Assembly (NCBI GenBank): GCA_016710625.1
Contig: JADJVK010000007.1
Coordinates: 1 to 64,000 of the forward strand
From: Saprospiraceae bacterium
GTDB taxonomy: Bacteria; Bacteroidota; Bacteroidia; Chitinophagales; Saprospiraceae
Direction: 5' to 3'
DNA length: 64,000 nt
In this document: positions 10,039-18,652 of the stretch, one piece after another
Layout: each line of letters begins with the position of its first letter
How positions within the stretch are numbered: position 1 is the first letter of the stretch
The notes under the pieces: generated by a model
Database searches by the model: none
What the model was told of the DNA's origin: nothing
The model's input: only the letters and a program-made list of their open reading frames with translations
Made by a program: the position numbers and the translations under genes

Positions 10039-10764
10039 CTAAATTTCAAAATGGAAACCTTGTTTTTTTAGTTGCTCATATTTTTCTTTGTCAAATTCAA
10101 AGAGTCTTGCGGGTCTGTGAGCCACTTTTTCTTGCTGGAGATCTGAATGTTTAAGTAAATTCATAGATAGTATTTTTTTTCTAAAATTCCTTTTATCCAG
10201 CTCTATTTCTAAAATCGCTTCATACAAATGCTGCAATTTTGTCAAGGAAAATTTAGGAGGCAACAGCTCAAATCCAATGGGGCGAACCCGAACTCTCTGC
10301 TTTAATGCATTCAAGCAAGAGTCTAAAATTTCGTTGTGGTCAAAGGCTAATTCACCAATTTCTTTTACCGAATGCCATTCTGTTTGCTGAGCAAAAGAGG
10401 AGGGCGTCAGTGTGAAGTCCTCGATTTTCACCAATGAATAATAGGCAATAGTAATTACTCGACCCAGCGGATGCCGATGAACATCCCCAAAAGTATAAAC
10501 TTGCTCCAAATACACATTTTTCACACCAGTAAGTTGCAATAATATTCTTTCAGCAGCAGAGTGTAGGTCTTCCTCTGGATGCACCAAATCGCCGGGCAAT
10601 GCCCAGTAATTATTAAATGGCTCTGTACCCCTTTTGATCAACAAAACCTTCAAATCGGTTTCGTCGAAGCCAAATATTACGTTATCCACAGAAAATGCAG
10701 ACTGAAAAAATTCGCCAGTGGTGTTTACAATTTTAGTGGTTTGTATATTTGGTATCTGTTTCAT
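10039..10764 (-). CDS. NrtR-like transcriptional regulator (degenerate NUDIX + winged helix)
   Basis: The N-terminal half is a NUDIX fold (FGFDETDLKVLLIKRGTEPFNNYWALPGDLV) but the NUDIX box reads PEEDLHSAAERILLQLTGV, lacking the REuxEE catalytic glutamates. The C-terminal half (PPKFSLTKLQHLYEAI, then DKRNFRKKILSM) is the winged-helix domain of the NrtR family. These regulators bind a nucleotide- or sugar-derived ligand in the dead NUDIX pocket and repress NAD or sugar genes. The ATG at 10764 is chosen over an upstream in-frame TTG (10806), because a TATATTTG -7 element on this strand (10804-10811) overlaps that TTG. The gene is divergent from threonine aldolase. Its target is unknown. Confidence 0.85.
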   Translation of the reverse strand: MKQIPNIQTTKIVNTTGEFFQSAFSVDNVIFGFDETDLKVLLIKRGTEPFNNYWALPGDLVHPEEDLHSAAERILLQLTGVKNVYLEQVYTFGDVHRHPLGRVITIAYYSLVKIEDFTLTPSSFAQQTEWHSVKEIGELAFDHNEILDSCLNALKQRVRVRPIGFELLPPKFSLTKLQHLYEAILEIELDKRNFRKKILSMNLLKHSDLQQEKVAHRPARLFEFDKEKYEQLKKQGFHFEI

Positions 10765-10879
10765 TATTGATTTTGAAAAAAGTAACCTGAATTTATACTG
10801 CTGCAAATATAATTGAATAGAACATTCTCAAAAAAATAAAATAAAACATATCTTTCAGAATCAATTTAAAAAAATAGAA

Positions 10880-11893
10880 ATGATCAATCTAGTTAGTGAT
10901 ACTGTTACCCAACCTACACCTGAAATGTTGCATGCAATGATGAATGCAGCTGTTGGGGATGATGTTTTCAAGGAAGACCCTACTGTAAATGCGTTGCAAG
11001 AAAAAGCTGCAGCTATGTTCGGAATGGAAGCAGCCTTATTCTGCCCTTCGGGAACGATGACAAATCAAATCGGCATAAAAGTGCATACTCGACCATTAGA
11101 TGAGCTCATTTGTGATGAATTGTCTCATGTATATCAATCTGAAGTTGGAGGTTATGCCTTCCATTCGGGGTTAGCGGTAAAATTACTACCTGGGGTGAAT
11201 GGAAAAATTAATGCAGAGCAAATAGAAAAGGCAATCAAACCTGATTACGATTGGATGCCCAAAAGTAGGTTGGTCGTTTTGGAAAATACTTGTAATATCG
11301 GCGGTGGGGCATATTATACTAAAGAAGAAATTCGTCCAATTGCAGAACTTTGCAAAGCAAAAGGACTTTCACTTCATTTGGACGGTGCTAGAATTTTCAA
11401 TGCTTTGGTGGAGTCTGGCGATACGCCACAAGAAATGGGGGCATTGTTTGATAGCATTTCCATTTGCCTCTCAAAAGGATTAGGTGCACCTGTCGGATCC
11501 TTACTGTTGGGAAGCCAACCATTTATAAAAGAGGCTAGAAGAGTACGGAAAGCAATGGGCGGAGGGATGCGACAAGCTGGATATTTGGCAGCAGCTGGAA
11601 TTTATGCTTTGGATCATCATATCGAAAGATTAAAAATAGATAACAATAGAGCAAAAGAATTAGGTAAGGCATTAGCATCTGTTTCTGTAGTAGAAAATAT
11701 CAGACCTGTGTACTCGAATATTGTATTTTTTGATGTAAAAGCACCGATGAATGCTCCACAATTTTTAGAAATTTTGCTATCGAAAGGCATCAAAGCTACC
11801 TCATTTGGTCCAGAAACCCTGAGGTTCGTTACCCATTTGGATTATACAGAAGCAATGCACCAAAAAGTTTTGTCAGCATTAGCAGAGATTTGA
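10880..11893 (+). CDS. ltaE: Low-specificity L-threonine aldolase
   Basis: This PLP enzyme of fold type I cleaves threonine (or allo-threonine) to glycine and acetaldehyde. The family start LVSDTVTQPTPEM and GDDVFKEDPTVNALQEK are visible. LHLDGARIFNA near residue 170 holds the Asp that contacts the PLP ring nitrogen, and SICLSKGLGAPVGS near 200 holds the Schiff-base Lys. GGGMRQAGYLAAAG further on is also typical. At 337 residues it is full length. It is transcribed divergently from the NrtR-like regulator 115 bases away, so regulation by that protein is possible but unproven. Confidence 0.95.
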   Translation: MINLVSDTVTQPTPEMLHAMMNAAVGDDVFKEDPTVNALQEKAAAMFGMEAALFCPSGTMTNQIGIKVHTRPLDELICDELSHVYQSEVGGYAFHSGLAVKLLPGVNGKINAEQIEKAIKPDYDWMPKSRLVVLENTCNIGGGAYYTKEEIRPIAELCKAKGLSLHLDGARIFNALVESGDTPQEMGALFDSISICLSKGLGAPVGSLLLGSQPFIKEARRVRKAMGGGMRQAGYLAAAGIYALDHHIERLKIDNNRAKELGKALASVSVVENIRPVYSNIVFFDVKAPMNAPQFLEILLSKGIKATSFGPETLRFVTHLDYTEAMHQKVLSALAEI

Positions 11894-11927
11894 TTGGGAA
11901 TGGATTGACTTTTAAACAATTTATTTT

Positions 11928-11959
11928 TTTGATAATTTAATTAAAGTAGTTTAAATTTG
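11928..11959 (+). promoter_or_regulatory. Promoter ahead of the T9SS cargo array
   Basis: TTTG at 11928-11931 and TAAATTTG at 11952-11959 are 20 bases apart, a full match to the Bacteroidota consensus. It drives the short reading frame at 11988 and, through it, the cargo copy at 12062. Confidence 0.6.
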
Positions 11960-11987
11960 TAAGGTTTAAATAAATATAACAATCTGT

Positions 11988-12065
11988 ATGAAACACATTT
12001 TCTTGCTTTTTTTCTTGTTAATATTAGTAAGTCCTTTCCATTCTCTAAATTCAATCAGACGATGA
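11988..12065 (+). pseudogene. Signal-peptide stub (25 codons) ahead of cargo copy 1
   Basis: A 25-codon reading frame, MKHIFLLFFLLILVSPF and so on, ends at TGA 12063-12065. It overlaps the ATG of the next gene in an ATGA arrangement. It looks like a Bacteroidota signal peptide with nothing behind it. I read it as the remnant of a deleted array member. A leader peptide coupling translation into the next gene is the alternative. It sits directly downstream of a consensus promoter. Confidence 0.45.
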
Positions 12066-12712
12066 AAAAAAATTCGTTGTATCTTGTTTTTTTAGCCTTG
12101 CTAAACACATTAAATTCTTTATTTGGACAAAACGAAGGGGCTAAATACGACAGGCATTATATGCTTGGTTCGGAGGGGAATTCATTGATGCAGGTGGATA
12201 GCGACTCTGTCCATTTCACTTCTTTATCTAAGAAGTTGAATTTTCTTGAAAGCAGCACTACGATGTCAGATAAAGAAGGAAATCTTATCTTTTACAGCAA
12301 CGGGATAAGTATCAACAATAAGGCTCACTCTATTATTCAAAATGGTAATAGAATCAACCCAGGTAAATGTTTGGAATATTTTAATTTTTTAGGATCAGGT
12401 GTTCCTATCTTTCTGGGATTATTAAGCCTTCCAATACCAAATACCCAAAATACTTATATGTTGCTAAATACAGATACTCATGATAAATTTTTTATCGACC
12501 CTCCGATGTTGTTTTTTTGTGCTCCTGAGTTCTATTATCAGAAGATAGATATGGACAAAAATGGGGGCTTAGGCTCGGTGATAGAGCCAAATGAGATCAT
12601 TACGAAAGGAAATACTATGGATATTCATCAAATACCATCAGGTGTTTATTTTTGTTCCGTTTTGGATAATGGACATCAATTAGCAATAGCAAAGTTTGTT
12701 AAAACAAATTAA
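12062..12712 (+). CDS. Chimeric/truncated T9SS cargo paralogue (array copy 1)
   Basis: A signal peptide (MKKNSLYLVFLALLNTLNSLFGQ) is followed by a domain related to the N-terminal part of the two downstream copies. The clearest shared block is SDKEGNLIFYSNGISINN, which matches their DDAGNLICYSNGFAICD. The propeller-like middle is missing. After NEII (about 12597-12612) the protein jumps to PSGVYFCSVLDNGHQLAIAKFVK, which resembles the last strands of a T9SS sorting domain but not the domain used by the neighbouring copies. At 216 residues it looks like an internal-deletion fusion. Whether it is still exported is unclear. A strong hairpin terminator follows. Confidence 0.6.
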   Translation: MKKNSLYLVFLALLNTLNSLFGQNEGAKYDRHYMLGSEGNSLMQVDSDSVHFTSLSKKLNFLESSTTMSDKEGNLIFYSNGISINNKAHSIIQNGNRINPGKCLEYFNFLGSGVPIFLGLLSLPIPNTQNTYMLLNTDTHDKFFIDPPMLFFCAPEFYYQKIDMDKNGGLGSVIEPNEIITKGNTMDIHQIPSGVYFCSVLDNGHQLAIAKFVKTN

Positions 12713-12721
12713 ATATTTTAT

Positions 12722-12755
12722 AACTGTACTAACCAATTTGGTTAGTACAGTTTTT
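12722..12755 (+). terminator. Strong intrinsic terminator after cargo copy 1
   Basis: AACTGTACTAACC and its perfect complement GGTTAGTACAGTT flank a short AATTT loop and are followed by a T run. The hairpin is perfectly paired. It starts 10 bases after the stop at 12712. Confidence 0.85.
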
Positions 12756-12766
12756 AATTATCTGCC

Positions 12767-14282
12767 ATGAGGTACTTTATTTATGTTTTATTATTATTTT
12801 CAAATATAATTGTAGCTCAAAAAAACGATTACGTTTGGATAATTGGAGACCCATGGGAGTAGACTTAGTTTATCCAGAATGGGGAGGTACGGAAATCAAC
12901 TTTAATTTAAATCCAATTGGCATAAAAAAGAATTATACCTTTGGTATGTTTGCAAATACTCTAGCTATTGTGATGATGCTGGTAATTTAATTTGTTATTC
13001 TAATGGATTTTGTTATTTGTGATCAAATAGATTCTATTATGGATAATGGGGACTCACTCATTATTGGAAATTATGATGATGATCATTTTTATTTTGGTAA
13101 TGGTAATTGGTTTGGTTCTATTTTTCTTCCATTTAAAAATAAGTTCTATTTATTCAATACAGATAGAAAAAATGATGAAAAAGGGATAGCTTTTGGCCTC
13201 GATAATTAACTATAGTGTAATAGATGAAAAGCAAATAGTGGATTTGGCAAAGTTTTAGTAAAAATATTAAGATTTTTGATGGTGAATAAATTCGATTTAT
13301 GGAGTTTAGCTGCCTGCCAACATGGTAATGGAGAAGATTGGTGGTTAATTGGATTAGAGAACCATATAATAAAATTGTCCAATATTTGATTAAAGAAGAT
13401 ACTATAAAGGTCCAAAGTTTTATTCACTTAGATGTAAAAATTGATTTTCGAAAGGTTTTAACCTAGGTGGATGTTTTTACTCAAGATGGTACAAAATTGA
13501 TTTATGGAAGTTTAATTACAAATATTTTTGTTCAAAATTTTGATCGATGCTCAGGAGTAATATCTAATAGTAAAACAATTGAAACCAATTATAATCAAAT
13601 ATCATATGGAGGTTTGATGGTGTCTCCCAATGGAAGATATATATATGCCAATGATTTTTGGAATCTCTATCAATATGACTTATGGGCAAGTGATGTAGCA
13701 GCATCCAAAGTATTCATCGATAGTTTGGATAAAACCAAACAATACCCATTTCAAGGCAAATTCATGAATATGCAACTCGGTCCAGATGGAAAAATATATA
13801 TGAATTGTTATAATGGAGTTCATGTAATGCACAGAATCAATAATCCAGATGAAAAGGGAAAAGCCTGTAATTTTGTTCAAAATGATGTGTTTCTTGCAAC
13901 TGATAATAAAATATCTATCCCCAACTTTCCCAACTACCGCCTCGGTCCCCTCAAAGGCAGCCCATGTGATACTATCCTTGGTGTTGCAAACAAAGATATA
14001 TCTCACGATACTTATCAAATCAAACTCTTTCCCAACCCTGCATCTACGGATATAAAAATAGATATTACCCTAAAAGAATATGACCCAGCAATTAAAACTG
14101 AAGTCGTCATCGTGGATGTCAGCGGTGCAATTGTTCAAAAATATACGATGCCAGATTTTGCTTACATTGCCAATATTGATATTTCAAAACTGGCAAGTGG
14201 CGTTTATGGGGTACAGCTAAGGCAACCGAAAAAGTTTGGGGAAAGGGTGTTGGCGGTGGAGAAATTGGTGGTTGTGAGGTGA
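12767..14282 (+). pseudogene. T9SS cargo protein pseudogene (array copy 2)
   Basis: ATG 12767 encodes a signal peptide (MRYFIYVLLLFSNIIVAQ) and the same N-terminal domain as copy 3. The frame then breaks repeatedly: a premature TAG near 12858, a one-base loss near 12963 (shifted frame ends in TAA), a shift to TAA near 13207, and further small indels at about 13220-13470. From 13467 to the end one frame is open again. It encodes the propeller-like region (LGPDGKIYMNCYNGVHVMHRINNPDEKGKACNF) and a complete T9SS sorting domain (KLFPNPAS, then SGVYGVQL and KLVVVR). With this many lesions it is a real pseudogene, not one sequencing slip. Its 3' part is nearly identical to copy 3. Confidence 0.8.
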
Positions 14283-14305
14283 TTTCATCCAGAAAAATTA
14301 AACAC

Positions 14306-15827
14306 ATGAGGTACTTTATTTATGTTTTATTATTATTTTCAAATATTCTAGCTGCACAGAAAAATGACTATGTCTGGATAACTGGCAATGTGGGTGATGA
14401 TTTAGTTTTTCTAGATTGGGGAGGAACGGAAATTAACTTTAATTTGAATCCTATTAGCATTAAAAAGAATTTTGCCCTTTGGAATGTTTGCAAATACTTC
14501 TTGCTATTGTGATGATGCTGGTAATCTAATTTGTTATAGTAATGGATTTGCTATTTGTGACAAAAGAGATTCTATAATGGAAAATGGGGATTCATTGATT
14601 ATTTGGAATTATGATGATGATCATTTTTATTTTGGCGATGGTAATTGGTTTGGTTCCATTTTTCTTCCATTTAAAAACAAGCTCTATCACTTCAATACAG
14701 ATCGAAAATATAATGAAAAAGGAATAGCTTGGCCCTCGATAATTAATTATAGTGTAATAGATGAAAAAGCTAATAATGGATTAGGAAAAGTTATAGAAAA
14801 AAATATAAAGATTTTTGATGGAGATGTAAATTCAATTTATGGAAGTTTAGCTGCCTGCCGTCATGGAAATGGGAAAGATTGGTGGTTAATAGGATTAGTA
14901 AATCCATATAATATAGTAATACAATACTTGATAAAAGAAGATACAATAATAGGACCGAATTATTTCAATTTGGACATTAACATTAATAAAACAAAATCCT
15001 TTGATCTTGGAGGTATGTTTTTCTCTTTAGATGGTACAAAATTATATTTTGGAAGTATAAGAAGTAATTTTTTTAAGTGTGACTTTGATCGCTGTTCTGG
15101 TGTGATATCCAATAGTAAAACAATCGAGACTAATTATAATAATGATACCTTTGGAGGCTTAATGGTGTCTCCCAATGGGCGATTTATATATGTAAATGAT
15201 TTTTGGAATCTTTATCAATATGATATGTGGGCAAGTGATGTAGCTGCATCAAAGATTTTTATTGATAGTTTGGATAAAACTAAACAGTACCCTTTTGAAG
15301 GGAAATTCATGAATATGCAACTCGGTCCTGATGGGAAAATCTATATGAATTGTTATAATAGTGTTAGAGTAATGCACAGAATCAACAATCCAGACGAAAA
15401 AGGTAAAGCCTGTAATTTTGTTCAGAATGATGTGTTCCTAGCTACCAATAATAAAATATCTATCCCCAACTTTCCCAACTACCGCCTCGGTCCCCTCAAA
15501 GGCAGCCCATGTGATACTATCCTTGGTGTTGCAAACAAAGATATATCTCACGATACTTATCAAATCAAACTCTTTCCCAACCCAGCATCAACGGATATAA
15601 AAATAGATATTACCCTAAAAGAATATGACCCAGCAATTAAAACTGAAGTTGTCATCGTGGATGTCAGCGGTGCAATTGTTCAAAAATACACTATGCCAGA
15701 TTTTGCATACCTTGCTACAATTGATATTTCAAAGTTAGCTAGTGGCGTGTATGGGGTACAACTTAGGCAACCGAAACGGTTTGGTGAAAGGGTGTTGGCG
15801 GTGGAGAAATTGGTGGTTGTGAGGTGA
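14306..15827 (+). CDS. T9SS-sorted surface protein, one frameshift (array copy 3)
   Basis: ATG 14306 encodes signal peptide MRYFIYVLLLFSNILAAQ. The frame runs to a stop at 14512, while the rest of the protein (to 15827) is in the next frame from about 14472. Comparison with copy 2 (NYTFGMFANT) shows that one extra base in the TTTTGCCC stretch (about 14470-14477) causes the shift. Removing one C restores NFAFGMFANTSCYCDDAGNL. The repaired protein is about 506 residues: an N-terminal domain, a propeller-like body (LGPDGKIYMNCYN), and a type A sorting domain (KLFPNPASTD to KLVVVR). It would be exported through T9SS and anchored at the cell surface. Function is otherwise unknown. Confidence 0.75.
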
Positions 15828-15833
15828 TTTTGA

Positions 15834-15849
15834 TCCCGAATGTTCGGGA
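15834..15849. repeat. Small palindrome after cargo copy 3
   Basis: TCCCGAA-TG-TTCGGGA is a perfect 7-bp inverted repeat just after the copy 3 stop. It may form a hairpin. It lacks a clear T run, so terminator function is uncertain. Confidence 0.5.
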
Positions 15850-15925
15850 GTAGGAGTTGACGGAGTTGTAATATGTGTTTATTCGGATAATTCGGGGGAT
15901 TCTGGTAATTGGGTATTTTTTGGAG

Positions 15926-15943
15926 TTCGGACTTTAGTCCGAA
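15926..15943. repeat. REP-like palindrome (TTCGGACT/AGTCCGAA)
   Basis: TTCGGACT-TT-AGTCCGAA is a perfect 8-bp inverted repeat. It shares the CGGACT/AGTCCG core with the three units that follow and appears to be a diverged relative. Confidence 0.75.
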
Positions 15944-15964
15944 TAAGAATTTGAAATTAAAAGC

Positions 15965-16060
15965 TAACGGACTGAAGTCCGTTCTCCCAATGAATGTTTA
16001 TTACGGACTGAAGTCCGTTCTCCCAATGAATGTTTATAACGGACTGAAGTCCGTTCTCCC
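15965..16060. repeat. Three tandem REP-like palindromes with 36-bp period
   Basis: The palindrome ACGGACT-GA-AGTCCGT occurs at 15967-15982, 16003-16018 and 16039-16054, exactly 36 bases apart. It is joined by a near-identical linker (TCTCCCAATGAATGTTTAT). The array fills the gap between the converging genes of cargo copy 3 and the M20 amidohydrolase. Palindromes of this type resemble REP elements mobilised by RAYT-type transposases. No such transposase is in the window. The hairpins could also stop readthrough from both sides. Confidence 0.8.
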
Positions 16061-16073
16061 ATAAATAGTTAAA

Positions 16074-17264
16074 TTAATTATTACCTAATGCCCTCACTGC
16101 CAACCAACTCATCAATCCGCAGCCGAGTTCTAAAGCATTTTCATCGATATTAAAAGTATCTGTATGCAAAGCTGAAGTGATTCCTTTTGCTTTGTTTCCA
16201 GTACCTAATCGATAAAACACTCCTGGAATTTCATGAGAATAATATGAAAAATCTTCAGATGTCATTCTCATCGGCAAATCCACCACATTTTCGGCTCCTA
16301 AAAATTCAATTGCCCAGTTTTTGGTAATGGGCGTCATTTTTTCATCATTGAATAGAAATGGATACCCTTTTGCAATATTGACATCACATGCTCCACCATA
16401 ACTTTCTGCAATCCCAATTGCCATTTTTTCAATAGCTTCTAATGCTGTTTTGCGCCATTTTTCATCATAAGTTCTGAAGGTACCTTCGATTTTTACTTCA
16501 TTTGGGATGACATTAGTGGCACCGCCGACAGAATTAATTTTGCCAAAAGTCAACACAGACGGAACAGTTGGGTCGCCTTTTCTACTCACTACTTGCTGAA
16601 GGCTCAGCAAAATGTTGGCAGCAATCAAAATCGGGTCGATACAATCCTGTGGCATTGCTCCGTGGCCTCCTTTTCCTTTTATGGTCAAATAGATTTCATC
16701 GCATGACGCCATATACATTCCTGATTTGAAACCTACTTTGCCAGCTTCAAGGGGAGGATGAACATGCTGAGCCATGATAAAATTCGGAGCTGGATTTTGT
16801 AGTACCCCTTCTGCTATCATGAGGGAAGCCCCACCCGGTGTTTTTTCTTCTGCAGGTTGGAAAATAAATTTTATTGTCCCACCCCAATGTGCTTTTAACT
16901 GATTCAAAATCAGGATAGTACCTAGCAAAGATGCAGTATGAGCATCGTGGCCACAGGCATGCATAACGCCTTCATTTTGAGAGCAATAGGGCACTTCATT
17001 TTTTTCCAAAATTGGCAAAGCATCTATATCTGCCCTTAATGCAATAATATTATTGGATTCCAAATCGCCTTTCAATAAGGCAGTTACACCATGATTGACC
17101 CAACCATGTCGAAATTCTATTCCCCAATCATCCAATTTTTTAGCAATATATTTTCCAGTCAGCTCTTCTTCATAGGAAAGTTCTGGGTGGGTATGAATAT
17201 ATCTTCTGATTTCGATTATTTCATTTTTAATGGAATTTGCTAGATTTTTTATTTTTTCTATCAT
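16074..17264 (-). CDS. M20 family amidohydrolase (N-acyl-amino-acid hydrolase type)
   Basis: This is a cytosolic metallopeptidase-fold amidohydrolase of the M20D type (hippurate/N-acyl amino acid/IAA-conjugate hydrolase group). Motifs visible are MHACGHDAHTASLLG near residue 100 (metal-binding Cys/His), QPAEEKTPGGASLMI near 130 (catalytic Glu pair), AQHVHP near 165, GHGAMPQDCIDPI in the lid domain, and HTDTFNIDE near the C-terminus. ATG 17264 is preferred over the ATG at 17273 because it gives the usual MIEKI-type start. The exact substrate cannot be told. It is a single-gene unit converging on the REP-like array. Confidence 0.92.
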   Translation of the reverse strand: MIEKIKNLANSIKNEIIEIRRYIHTHPELSYEEELTGKYIAKKLDDWGIEFRHGWVNHGVTALLKGDLESNNIIALRADIDALPILEKNEVPYCSQNEGVMHACGHDAHTASLLGTILILNQLKAHWGGTIKFIFQPAEEKTPGGASLMIAEGVLQNPAPNFIMAQHVHPPLEAGKVGFKSGMYMASCDEIYLTIKGKGGHGAMPQDCIDPILIAANILLSLQQVVSRKGDPTVPSVLTFGKINSVGGATNVIPNEVKIEGTFRTYDEKWRKTALEAIEKMAIGIAESYGGACDVNIAKGYPFLFNDEKMTPITKNWAIEFLGAENVVDLPMRMTSEDFSYYSHEIPGVFYRLGTGNKAKGITSALHTDTFNIDENALELGCGLMSWLAVRALGNN

Positions 17265-17431
17265 AATGCACAAATTAAAGAATATTCATGTAGTGAAAAT
17301 GAAATTTAAAAAATTAAATTTGTCTAAAGCAAAAAAAATAACAATATAACAATCAATGTTTTTGAAATTTCCAATTATTGATTATGTTTGTCAAAATCGA
17401 TATTTTTTTTAAAAATCAAATATAGTAAATT

Positions 17432-18649
17432 ATGTCAAAGCCATTATCAATTTTATGTATAGCAAGTTTTTTCAAAGGGGAAAATTTTATGATTTCTGCA
17501 AAGAAAAATGGTGCAATTGTATATTTGGTTACCTCCAAAAAATTGGAAGACAAAAATTGGCCCAAAGAATACATTGATGAAATATTCTATGTGCAACAAG
17601 ATGATAAGAACAACTGGAATATGGATGATGTGATTTCAGGTTTGTCTTATGTGATGCGAAATAAAAAAATTGATAGAATTGTTTCATTGGACGATTTTGA
17701 TGTAGAAAAAGGCGCTTTGCTAAGAGAACATTTTCGTATTCCTGGTATGGGACAGACGACTGCAAGATATTTCAGAGATAAACTAGCAATGAGGGTGAAA
17801 GCTCATGACTCTGGCATTGCTGTTCCAGCTTTTACAGGATTATTTCACGATGATGCCATCAAAGAATTTACAGAGAAAGTGAGTGCACCTTGGCTAGTGA
17901 AACCTAGATCGGAAGCATCGGCAACTGGCATAAAGAAAATCAATAACGAAACCGAACTTTGGGATCATTTGTGTCACCTTGGGGACAAAAGACACGAATT
18001 TTTATTGGAGCAATTCAAACCTGGTGATGTTTTTCATATTGATGCATTGTCTGAAGAGGGAAAAATTGTTTTCATGAGAACATCACAATATGTGAACCCA
18101 CCTTTTGATGTAGCTCATGGTGGCGGCATTTTCAGATCAGTAGTTTGTGAATTTAATGGCAAAGATGATAAGAATCTACAGAGAGTGACGAATAAAGTGA
18201 TGAAAGCTTTTGGTATGCAATATTCTGCTTCTCATACTGAAGTGATAAAATGTCATGAAGATGGAAATTACTATTTTTTAGAAACATCTTGCAGAGTTGG
18301 TGGAGCACATTTGGCAGACATGGTGGAAGGTTCAAGTGGATTGAATCTATGGGAAGAATGGGCAAAGCTAGAATTATCTGTGGCTAGGGGAGAAAAGTAT
18401 GAATTGCCAAATATTTCCAATCTTTATGCAGGAATCATTGTTTCCTTAAGTAAAGAAAAATATCCAAATTATGATAGTTATCAAGATTCGGAAATTTGGT
18501 GGAAAATGAAAGATAATGAATACCATATTGGATTGATAGTCAGATCAGAAGATCGAAATAGAATACTTGAGTTACTCGATGCTTATGCTAAAAAAATATT
18601 TAGTGAAACTCATGCTTCTGCACCAGCTCCTGATAAACCAAAGCATTAG
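17432..18649 (+). CDS. ATP-grasp domain protein of unknown substrate
   Basis: This 405-residue ATP-grasp ligase-like enzyme resembles carbamoyl-phosphate-synthase-L/PurK-type folds: an N-terminal preATP-grasp domain (LCIASFFKGENF), the phosphate-binding stretch VKPRSEASATGIKKI near residue 160, EQFKPGDVFHIDA near 190, and the Mg-binding ETSCRVGGAH near 285. The last motif usually reads ExNxR; here Asn is Ser. ATP-grasp enzymes join a carboxylate to an amine or thiol. No partner gene nearby suggests the substrate. The C-terminus ends in an Ala/Pro-rich tail. It is a solitary gene with its own upstream gap. Confidence 0.85.
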   Translation: MSKPLSILCIASFFKGENFMISAKKNGAIVYLVTSKKLEDKNWPKEYIDEIFYVQQDDKNNWNMDDVISGLSYVMRNKKIDRIVSLDDFDVEKGALLREHFRIPGMGQTTARYFRDKLAMRVKAHDSGIAVPAFTGLFHDDAIKEFTEKVSAPWLVKPRSEASATGIKKINNETELWDHLCHLGDKRHEFLLEQFKPGDVFHIDALSEEGKIVFMRTSQYVNPPFDVAHGGGIFRSVVCEFNGKDDKNLQRVTNKVMKAFGMQYSASHTEVIKCHEDGNYYFLETSCRVGGAHLADMVEGSSGLNLWEEWAKLELSVARGEKYELPNISNLYAGIIVSLSKEKYPNYDSYQDSEIWWKMKDNEYHIGLIVRSEDRNRILELLDAYAKKIFSETHASAPAPDKPKH

Positions 18650-18652
18650 ACT

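Noticed and set aside
12767..14282. Copy 2 treated as a live gene with a few sequencing slips
   Set aside because: It carries at least three separate frame breaks plus further small indels between 13220 and 13470. That is too many for the single-base homopolymer slips seen elsewhere.
15965..16060. Possible CRISPR array (36-base spacing)
   Set aside because: The sequence between the palindromes is nearly constant, so there are no unique spacers. No cas gene is in the window.
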